Position numbers and translations under genes: made by a program | Origin: DASWHX01 sp036397995 | Lineage (GTDB): Bacteria > Bacteroidota > Bacteroidia > Cytophagales > Cyclobacteriaceae | Length of the DNA stretch: 5,116 nt | Direction: 5' to 3' | Assembly: GCA_036397995.1 (NCBI GenBank) | Contig: DASWHX010000256.1 | Location: 1-5,116 of the forward strand | Notes under the pieces: generated by a model | Seen by the model: only the letters and a program-made list of their open reading frames with translations | The model's database searches: none | Told to the model about the DNA's origin: nothing | Shown here: positions 1-5,116 of the stretch, piece after piece | Layout: each line of letters begins with the position of its first letter | How positions within the stretch are numbered: position 1 is the stretch's first letter

Positions 1-187
1 CAGAAGCATTACAGGTAATTATACTATTCCTGAGGATGCGTGCACTACCTACAAGGTTACCTACTGGATGTTAAAAGAATTTGAAGAAGATTTGCATATC
101 CATATTCATCTTGAAAACAATATTCTTTTCCCCAAGGCCATTGAATTGGAAGAATTCATTTTACATGAATTCGATTACAAGGCATAA
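1..187 (+). CDS. ric: Iron-sulfur cluster repair di-iron protein (RIC/ScdA/YtfE family), C-terminal fragment
   Basis: The reading frame begins at base 2, is open from the window edge and stops with TAA at 185-187, giving the last 61 residues. The fragment carries the family's C-terminal signature: a PEDACTTY stretch at fragment residues 10-17, KEFEEDLHIHIHLENNILFP at 25-44, then a short acidic tail. In RIC proteins the His and Glu residues of the HxHxHLENN block belong to a four-helix hemerythrin-like bundle that binds a non-haem di-iron centre. The family is known for repairing Fe-S clusters damaged by nitric oxide or oxidants in the cytoplasm. The N-terminal ScdA_N part, with its cysteines, would lie outside the window. 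The 3' end overlaps the next gene by 23 nt, so the two are probably co-transcribed and translationally coupled. The symbol is by family; orthology to a particular characterised protein is not tested. Confidence 0.9.
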   Translation, partial: RSITGNYTIPEDACTTYKVTYWMLKEFEEDLHIHIHLENNILFPKAIELEEFILHEFDYKA

Positions 188-622
188 TGCGTTAAGGAAC
201 TTAAGCGGTGAACACAACAGCGGATTAATACTTTGCTGGAAAATCAGGCAGGGTATGAGCAAGAATATTGATCCTGCACGAATTCGAGAATATTGCAGCC
301 ATTTCTATAAAACTCATCTGGCAGATCATTTTCAAGAAGAAGAAAAATTCATATTTCCGCTTTTGGGAAAGAACCATCCCATGATTAAAAAGGCATTGAA
401 CGATCACAGGAAATTAATTGAGAATTTCATCAAGGAACAGGATAATCTGAAAGCAGTAAATTACACAAAAAAAAATCTTGAAAAGCATATTAGATTCGAA
501 GAACGGAACTTCTTAATGAGATCCAGGAAAGAATTGAGGACGGTAAATTAATCGAACTTACCCGGCTTATCCGTACTCCTGACAGACATTCGGAAATTTT
601 GGATGGCCAATTCTGGAAATAG
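165..622 (+). pseudogene. Hemerythrin-domain protein, frameshifted near 507-509
   Basis: The first frame runs from ATG 165 to TAA 549-551 (128 aa). It starts MNSITRHNALRNLSGEHNSG, the usual opening of small cytoplasmic hemerythrin-domain proteins. Likely di-iron ligands visible in the helices are H17, H51/H55, E59, H81, H108 and E112. After HIRFEER (108-114) the frame turns into unrelated sequence. Reading from 509 in the other frame gives LLNEIQERIEDGKLIELTRL and continues to TAG 620-622, which is the expected C-terminal helix. A single base therefore appears missing at about 507-509, and repair would give about 152 aa. ATG 165 is preferred over the in-frame ATG at 81 because 81-164 is the RIC gene read out of frame. 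A GGAAG at 148-152 could be the ribosome binding site. Because all ligands precede the break, the short product might still bind iron. A sequencing error is an alternative. The exact function (oxygen, NO or iron sensing or storage) is unknown. Confidence 0.82.
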
Positions 623-718
623 CAAATGTGTTTACCTCAAATTAGGTCTGCCATCCTTAACTGACATTGCCCCAAAGTAGAGAACATTACGCCTGGAATA
701 GAAAGCAATATGAAACTA

Positions 719-985
719 TTACTTCTTCGCTTCCGGTTTGTTTTTCTTTTTACCAATCCCTTTAAGCGTATCAACCATTTGCCTCTTGGCATCAAAAGCC
801 GCTGCTTTGGTTTTGTCGACAATTTTTTTCCTGGTTTTTTGACCGCTGTCCGGCGCAAATAAAACCCCTGCAATTGCACCGGCTGCAGCGCCGGCTAATA
901 CACCACCGGCCACTTTTAATGCGGCAGCACCAGATTTCTTCCCTCGTTTTTCATTAGATTGATTCATATTTGTTTCAGTTTTCAT
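719..985 (-). CDS. YtxH domain-containing small membrane protein
   Basis: The 88-aa product has a polar, charged N-terminus (1-19) and one Gly/Ala-rich hydrophobic segment (about 25-43, VAGGVLAGAAAGAIAGVL). The YtxH-family junction LFAPDSGQKTRKKI follows at 42-55, then a lysine-rich cytoplasmic helix to the end. This order and length match small YtxH/gas-vesicle-like stress proteins, probably anchored in the inner membrane with the basic tail in the cytoplasm. The molecular role of the family is not established; members are often seen with general stress genes. ATG 985 is chosen as the longest start. ATG at residue 7 (967) is possible, and neither has a clear Shine-Dalgarno, as is usual in Bacteroidota. 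The gene is convergent with the RIC/hemerythrin pair and is preceded by a candidate promoter with an FNR-type palindrome. Confidence 0.85.
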   Translation of the reverse strand: MKTETNMNQSNEKRGKKSGAAALKVAGGVLAGAAAGAIAGVLFAPDSGQKTRKKIVDKTKAAAFDAKRQMVDTLKGIGKKKNKPEAKK

Positions 986-1025
986 TGTTATATTTTATAA
1001 AGTTCAGTAATCTTTTACTTCTATA

Positions 1026-1054
1026 AGAATAACAATAATTGATTCATAGGTCAA
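1026..1054 (-). promoter_or_regulatory. Candidate promoter for the YtxH gene
   Basis: On the minus strand TTGACC (1054-1049) and TATTCT (1031-1026) are separated by 17 bp, matching sigma70-type -35 and -10 boxes at 5/6 and 4/6 positions. The implied start point is near 1019, which leaves a leader of about 33 nt before ATG 985. Bacteroidota primary sigma factors usually prefer a TAnnTTTG box, which is absent here, so this is tentative. The overlap with the palindrome at 1054-1067 adds some weight. Confidence 0.35.
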
Positions 1055-1067
1055 TGATTTTAATCAT
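1054..1067. promoter_or_regulatory. CRP/FNR-type palindrome ATGAT-TTTA-ATCAT
   Basis: Two perfect 5-bp half-sites, ATGAT (1054-1058) and ATCAT (1063-1067), flank a 4-bp spacer. This matches the TGAT-N4-ATCA core of FNR-type operators. The centre lies 41.5 bp upstream of the start point inferred for the YtxH gene, the standard position for a class II activator that touches RNA polymerase. Regulation of YtxH by a low-oxygen or NO-responsive CRP/FNR regulator is an inference. The site is 288 bp from the HYC_CC_PP start, so control of that gene is less likely. Confidence 0.45.
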
Positions 1068-1231
1068 CCCTGATTGATGATAATGGATTTTGATTTTACG
1101 TGCAATATGGGGCATGGGAACTCCGGAAACTTTCTGACTCTTAAAAAGAGCACATATCTTATAATGATGTAAAAGTTTTCAGTAATTGTATAACACGATT
1201 TTTGAGCATCTGGGCGTTATTTGCACTGCCA

Positions 1232-1339
1232 ATGGAGATTAAGAGACTCCGAAACTATCTCCGGGCGGGAATTTATAAGGAATTAACCTATTATTTAAAG
1301 ATATTTATAAACCGGATTTTTTACTTTGCCTTACTTTAA
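1232..1339 (+). CDS. Possible 35-codon small ORF upstream of HYC_CC_PP gene (weak)
   Basis: ATG 1232 to TAA 1337-1339 encodes 35 residues, starting MEIKRLRNYLRAGIYKELTY. It has a basic N-terminal half and a hydrophobic, aromatic C-terminus. The frame is open further upstream to 1145 but without another ATG. The ORF ends 15 nt before the HYC_CC_PP start and lies in the same frame. No clear ribosome binding site precedes it and I recognise no family. It could be a leader peptide or membrane micropeptide, but chance is the most likely explanation in AT-rich sequence. Confidence 0.15.
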   Translation: MEIKRLRNYLRAGIYKELTYYLKIFINRIFYFALL

Positions 1340-1354
1340 AGGAATAAGTTATCA

Positions 1355-1735
1355 ATGAAAAGAGTTATCCGATTGTTTATTATTGCGTTGTTACTGCTTG
1401 CATCGGTTGGTGTATCGGTAACAAAGCATTACTGCGGAGATATCCTCAAAAGCATTTCTGTGAATACTAAGCCTGAGAACTGCTGTGGAGATAAGGATAT
1501 GCCTAATGGCTGCTGTGAGGATGAATCAGAAAACTATTTCCTGGATCAGGATATAAAGATTCAGCAAATCATTCCCGTATTAAATCCACCAGTGGCAGAA
1601 ATCGATAATGACCTAAATCATTTATTGATCATTTCCAATTTCGATGTTACAAACCGAAATTTGAATTTCTACTATAAATATCCTCCGCCCTTTGAACCGG
1701 AACTTTTCGTAAAATTCCGGTCTTTCCTGATTTAG
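1355..1735 (+). CDS. HYC_CC_PP family small cysteine-rich exported protein
   Basis: The 126-aa product starts with a lysine/arginine N-terminus and a hydrophobic stretch (about 7-22), which reads as a signal peptide or anchor. The motifs naming the family follow in order: HYC at 25-27 (TKHYCG), CC pairs at 43-44 and 53-54 within an acidic Gly/Asp/Glu-rich stretch, and YPPP at 109-112 near the C-terminus. The family is a recognised but functionally uncharacterised group in Bacteroidota. Five cysteines with nearby His and Met suggest thiol binding of soft metal ions in the periplasm, which fits the copper/silver pump gene 102 bp downstream on the same strand. That role is inference. AAAGGA at 1338-1343, 11 nt before ATG 1355, supports this start, and an in-frame stop at 1337-1339 rules out a longer one. 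No strong terminator separates it from the pump gene, so an operon is likely. Confidence 0.85.
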   Translation: MKRVIRLFIIALLLLASVGVSVTKHYCGDILKSISVNTKPENCCGDKDMPNGCCEDESENYFLDQDIKIQQIIPVLNPPVAEIDNDLNHLLIISNFDVTNRNLNFYYKYPPPFEPELFVKFRSFLI

Positions 1736-1837
1736 CATCCTGACTATTTTTAGCCCTTCCCTGGGCGAATTCTGATCTCCAAACTGAGAGGGATGAATCA
1801 TGTTGTTTTTTGGATGAAGGTTTAAAAACCGGTAGCT

Positions 1838-4800
1838 ATGTTAAATACATTTATAAGATTTTTCCTTGAGAATAAACTGATCACAGGTCTGATTGTCCTG
1901 TTATTCATTGGTTGGGGAATCTCTACAGCACCTTTTAACTGGAAGATGGATTGGTTCCCGCGCGATCCTGTTCCTGTTGATGCAATACCTGATATTGGAG
2001 AAAACCAACAAATAGTTTACACAAACTGGATGGGTAGATCTCCCCAGGATATGGAAGATCAAATTACCTATCCGCTTACAACGGCATTACTTGGGGTTCC
2101 TGGCGTGAAGACAATCCGGAGCAGCTCAATTTTCGGACTCTCAACAATCTATGTTATTTTCGAAGAAGAAATAGAATTTTACTGGAGCCGAAGCAGGATT
2201 CTGGAAAAACTTAACTCACTCCCCGCGGGAATTTTACCCCCCGAAGTACAACCCGCGCTTGGCCCTGATGCTACGGCTTTGGGTCAAATTTTTTGGTACA
2301 CCCTTGAAGGGAGGAACCCTGAAACCGGGGAGCCAACCGGCGGCTGGGATCCCCAGGAACTGCGTACTATCCAGGATTATTATGTGGGTTATGCATTAAC
2401 TGCGGCCACAGGAGTAGCTGAAGTTGCAGCAGTAGGCGGGTTAGTTAAAGAATATCAAGTCGATATTGATCCGGTTGCCATGAAAGAGTACAATGTGAAT
2501 GTTGCACAAATCATGAATGCCGTGCGCAAAAGCAACCTGGATATCGGTGCCAGGACGATCGAATTTAATCGTGCCGAATATTTGGTCAGAGGTTTGGGTT
2601 ATATAAAAAGTATTGAAGATCTCGAAAAAGCGGTCGTAACCGTTTCTAATAATACTCCCATTCGGGTTAAGGATATTGCCAAGGTAAATTTGGGTCCGGC
2701 ATCCAGAAGAGGAGGTCTGGATAAAGGCGGGGCAGAAGCAACCGGCGCCGTGGTAGTCTCAAGGTTTGGTGCCAATCCTTTGGAAGTAATTGAAAATGTT
2801 AAATTAAAGATCGAAGAAATTTCCCCCGGTCTTCCCTCGAAGATCCTTCCGGATGGTACAGTTTCCAAAGTAACTATTATTCCATTCTACGACCGCACCG
2901 GCCTAATCAAGGAAACATTGGGAACACTGGAAGTAGCCCTGGAACATGAGATTTTGATTTCAATTATTGTGGTGATAGTTCTGGTTATGAATATCCGGGC
3001 CTCAATCATAATCTCCAGTTTACTGCCCATTGGCGTCCTAATGACATTCATCGTGATGCGTTATTTCGGGGTTGATGCAAATGTGGTTGCGCTCTCCGGA
3101 ATCGCCATTGCCATTGGAGTAATGGTGGATGTAGGCATAGTGTTCGTTGAAAATATTCTTCGCCACCTGGAGATGGAGGAAAATAAAGGAATAAGGGGCA
3201 AGCAACTTCTGAATGTTATTTATGAAGCCTCTACAGAAGTGGCATCAGCAATAATGACTGCTGTGGCAACTACTATCGTCAGTTTCCTGCCCGTGTTTGC
3301 CATGCAGGCGGCCGAGGGAAAATTATTCAAACCATTAGCCTTCACCAAGACATTTGCATTGATGGCTTCCTTACTCCTTGGATTGATAGTTGTTCCCGCG
3401 CTGGCCCATATTGTTTTCTCTTTCCGTTTCGATCGGGAAAGGTCCAGGAAAGTCTGGTCCGTAATAGTGGCAGGTCTAGGCGTTACTTTTCTTATTATAT
3501 ATGGAAGTGTTCCTGCCATAGCCTTGATTCTTTTGGGAATTAACAATTTTTTTGAAAATAAATGGCCTGAAAAATTCAAAGCGTGGGCAAACAGAGTCAA
3601 CACTTTAATAATACTAATGACAGTGGTATATTTTCTCACCAGCACCTGGATGCCATTGGGTGCACAAAATACGCTTTTGGTGAATTACCTTTTTGTTATT
3701 GCCATTGTTACAGTTGTCCTGGGCTCATTACTTATAATAGTTCATTATTATCCACAATTATTGAACTGGTGTCTGGTTAACAAATGGAAATTTCTATTAA
3801 TACCCATCCTGATTGTCATTTTTGGTATTACGACCTGGCAAGGCTTTGACAGGATTTGGGGATTTGCAGCTAAAGGTTCTGAGGCCATAGGATGGAACCT
3901 GAAAAGTAATTCTACCTGGCAATATCTAAGTCATAGATTTCCCGGCGTTGGCAAAGAATTCATGCCACCCCTGGATGAAGGGTCCTATTTGCTTATGCCA
4001 ACCACTATGGCTCATTCCGGAATTGAAGAAAATATTGAGGTAATTCGTAAACTTGATGCCTATGTTGCGCAAATACCGGAAGTTGAATCAGTGGTTGGAA
4101 AGTGGGGCCGGGTCAATTCAGCTTTGGATCCTGCACCGATTTCCATGTTTGAAAACACTATCAATTATAAGCCGGAATTCATGCTGGATGAGAATGGTCA
4201 CAGGATGCGCTTCAAAGTAGACAGGGAAGGAAATTATTTACTTATCGATGGTTCAACTTACAACAGTCTGCGGGATGGCTTCAGAAAGTTAGAAAAGGAC
4301 GAGCTGATTTCTGATAAAAAAAGTGGCGAATATTTCCGGCAGTGGAGAGACCATATTACCTCGCCAAATGATATCTGGCTGGAAATAGTGAAATCCACTA
4401 GGATACCCGGAATGACCTCTGCTCCGAAACTGCAGCCAATCCAAACCCGGTTGATTATGTTATCTACAGGAATGAGAGCCCCCATAGGGTTAAAGGTGTA
4501 CGGTCCCGACCTGGAAACCATAGAGCAAGTGGGATTGGAACTGGAAAAAATTCTGCAAAAGGTACCAGGAATAGAGCCGGCAACTGTATTTGCAGACAGG
4601 ATAGTAGGGAAACCCTACCTGGAATTAGACATTAACCGTGATCAAATAGCCCGTTATGGTTTAACTATCGAAGATATGCAGCGATTTATTGAAGTTGCAA
4701 TAGGCGGAATACGATTAACAACAACCGTGGAAGGAAGAGAACGATTTCCGGTTAGGGTCCGGTATGCCCGGGAGTTCCGTGACAACCCGGAAGATGTAAA

Positions 4801-5116
4801 GCGAGTACTAATACCTACTCCTGCGGGTGTGCAAATTCCTCTGGGTGAATTGGCTGAGATTACCTATCGTCGCGGACCGCAAATGATAAAAAGTGAAGAT
4901 ACTTTCCTTACTGGGTACGTAATATTTGATAAGAAAGACGAATATGCAGAAGTGGACGTAGTGGAAGAAGCTCAAAGGTTTATTAAAGAAAAAATGGATA
5001 ATGGTGAATTTGAACTTCCCGCCGGAGTCTCTTATAAATTCACAGGTAATTATGAAAATCAGATTAGGGCTGCTAAAAGACTTGCAGTTTTAGTGCCCAT
5101 TTCGTTGCTGATAATT
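1838..5116 (+). CDS. cusA: CusA/CzcA-type heavy-metal RND efflux permease, Cu(I)/Ag(I) type, 3' truncated by window
   Basis: An unbroken frame of 1093 codons runs from ATG 1838 to the window end. The in-frame stop at 1823-1825 leaves this as the only ATG start. The N-terminal helix (about 12-32) is followed by a porter domain with AIPDIGENQQIV and YPLTTALLGVPGV. Helix 4 reads AIGVMVDVGIVFVEN, with D431 as the likely proton-relay residue. The AIG...D...VEN form resembles Cu/Ag (CusA) pumps rather than the DFG...DGA form of Co/Zn/Cd CzcA. M720, M770, E772 and M874 align by motif with E. coli CusA M573, M623, E625 and M672, and the 50-residue spacing of the first two is exact. Two stretches are extra: about 100 hydrophobic residues near 540-640 and about 55 residues between M770 and M874. 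It would export Cu(I)/Ag(I) from periplasm or cytoplasm through a CusB/CusC-like tripartite complex, whose genes are not in view. The remaining C-terminal helices are missing because the window ends. Confidence 0.93.
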   Translation, partial: MLNTFIRFFLENKLITGLIVLLFIGWGISTAPFNWKMDWFPRDPVPVDAIPDIGENQQIVYTNWMGRSPQDMEDQITYPLTTALLGVPGVKTIRSSSIFGLSTIYVIFEEEIEFYWSRSRILEKLNSLPAGILPPEVQPALGPDATALGQIFWYTLEGRNPETGEPTGGWDPQELRTIQDYYVGYALTAATGVAEVAAVGGLVKEYQVDIDPVAMKEYNVNVAQIMNAVRKSNLDIGARTIEFNRAEYLVRGLGYIKSIEDLEKAVVTVSNNTPIRVKDIAKVNLGPASRRGGLDKGGAEATGAVVVSRFGANPLEVIENVKLKIEEISPGLPSKILPDGTVSKVTIIPFYDRTGLIKETLGTLEVALEHEILISIIVVIVLVMNIRASIIISSLLPIGVLMTFIVMRYFGVDANVVALSGIAIAIGVMVDVGIVFVENILRHLEMEENKGIRGKQLLNVIYEASTEVASAIMTAVATTIVSFLPVFAMQAAEGKLFKPLAFTKTFALMASLLLGLIVVPALAHIVFSFRFDRERSRKVWSVIVAGLGVTFLIIYGSVPAIALILLGINNFFENKWPEKFKAWANRVNTLIILMTVVYFLTSTWMPLGAQNTLLVNYLFVIAIVTVVLGSLLIIVHYYPQLLNWCLVNKWKFLLIPILIVIFGITTWQGFDRIWGFAAKGSEAIGWNLKSNSTWQYLSHRFPGVGKEFMPPLDEGSYLLMPTTMAHSGIEENIEVIRKLDAYVAQIPEVESVVGKWGRVNSALDPAPISMFENTINYKPEFMLDENGHRMRFKVDREGNYLLIDGSTYNSLRDGFRKLEKDELISDKKSGEYFRQWRDHITSPNDIWLEIVKSTRIPGMTSAPKLQPIQTRLIMLSTGMRAPIGLKVYGPDLETIEQVGLELEKILQKVPGIEPATVFADRIVGKPYLELDINRDQIARYGLTIEDMQRFIEVAIGGIRLTTTVEGRERFPVRVRYAREFRDNPEDVKRVLIPTPAGVQIPLGELAEITYRRGPQMIKSEDTFLTGYVIFDKKDEYAEVDVVEEAQRFIKEKMDNGEFELPAGVSYKFTGNYENQIRAAKRLAVLVPISLLII

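Larger units (their letters stand above)
986..1354. other. Intergenic region between divergent YtxH and HYC_CC_PP genes
   Basis: This stretch of about 370 bp holds no confident gene. It contains the YtxH promoter and palindrome candidates (1026-1067), a short stem CTCTT/AAGAG (1137-1150), and two similar segments, ACTCCGGAAACTTTCT at 1120-1135 and ACTCCGAAACTATCT at 1246-1260. It also has an inverted pair GGAGAT (1234-1239) / ATCTCC (1257-1262) with a 17-nt gap and a weak 35-codon ORF. TTACTTTG at 1321-1328 resembles a Bacteroidota -7 element (TAnnTTTG, one mismatch) and could start a short leader for the HYC_CC_PP gene, but no matching upstream -33 element is evident. Confidence 0.5.

Noticed and set aside
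81..164. Longer N-terminus for the hemerythrin-domain protein starting at ATG 81
   Set aside because: This stretch is the RIC gene read in another frame. The family-type N-terminus begins at ATG 165.
467..475. Run of nine A bases as the site of the hemerythrin frameshift
   Set aside because: Family sequence (LEKHIRFEER) continues in the same frame after the run, so the shift must lie downstream, after 506.
631..646. ACCT-CAAATT-AGGT stem downstream of the hemerythrin gene as a bidirectional terminator
   Set aside because: The stem is 4 bp and has no adjacent T-tract on either strand.
653..680. Possible insertion-sequence end (CTTAACTGACATTGCCCC and flank) in the convergent gap
   Set aside because: It looked vaguely like a terminal repeat, but no matching inverted copy or transposase gene is visible in the window. 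A genome-wide repeat search would decide.
637..879. Minus-strand 80-codon ORF overlapping the YtxH gene
   Set aside because: It overlaps the well-supported YtxH frame out of phase and shows no recognisable domain.
1753..1766. GCCC-TTCCCT-GGGC hairpin between the HYC_CC_PP and cusA genes as a terminator
   Set aside because: The stem is only 4 bp and no T-tract follows, so it does not support termination.
2599..4521. Several ORFs of 65-141 codons inside the pump gene (minus strand 2599-2868, 3220-3645, 4258-4521; plus strand 3583-3780)
   Set aside because: All lie within the continuous, motif-rich CusA frame and have no family features of their own.

Overview
The window looks like chromosomal DNA from a member of the Bacteroidota. 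This rests on protein content, not on a search. It holds a HYC_CC_PP-type small cysteine-rich protein, a long CusA-type metal pump of the kind common in that phylum, and AT-rich translation starts with weak or no Shine-Dalgarno sequences. Base composition is moderately AT-rich. No rRNA, tRNA, CRISPR array or transposase gene was seen.

Left part (1-622, + strand): the 3' end of a di-iron RIC/ScdA/YtfE-type iron-sulfur cluster repair protein, overlapped by 23 nt by a second hemerythrin-domain gene. The second gene is broken by an apparent one-base deletion near 507-509. All its expected iron ligands lie before the break. Restoring the frame gives a normal family C-terminus ending at 622.

Middle (623-1354): a convergent YtxH-domain small membrane protein on the minus strand (719-985), then about 370 bp without a confident gene. 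Just upstream of the YtxH gene is an ATGAT-N4-ATCAT palindrome of CRP/FNR type. It is centred 41.5 bp upstream of the start point predicted from a sigma70-like promoter. A 35-codon ORF (1232-1339) and some imperfect repeats are also present, with weak support.

Right part (1355-5116, + strand): a 126-aa HYC_CC_PP protein (signal peptide, HYC, two CC pairs, YPPP), then 102 bp downstream a CusA-type heavy-metal RND permease open to the window end (1093 codons seen). The three methionines and the glutamate that bind Cu(I)/Ag(I) in E. coli CusA have clear counterparts (M720, M770, E772, M874), so copper/silver efflux is the best call. The permease has about 100 extra residues of hydrophobic segments near 540-640 and about 55 extra residues inside its periplasmic metal-binding domain.

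Together the window pairs a nitrosative/low-oxygen stress module (RIC, hemerythrin, possibly FNR-controlled YtxH) with a copper/silver efflux operon. Whether the two halves are functionally linked cannot be shown from this sequence. The most interesting candidates are the frameshifted hemerythrin gene, the uncharacterised HYC_CC_PP protein next to the pump, and the pump's extra segments.
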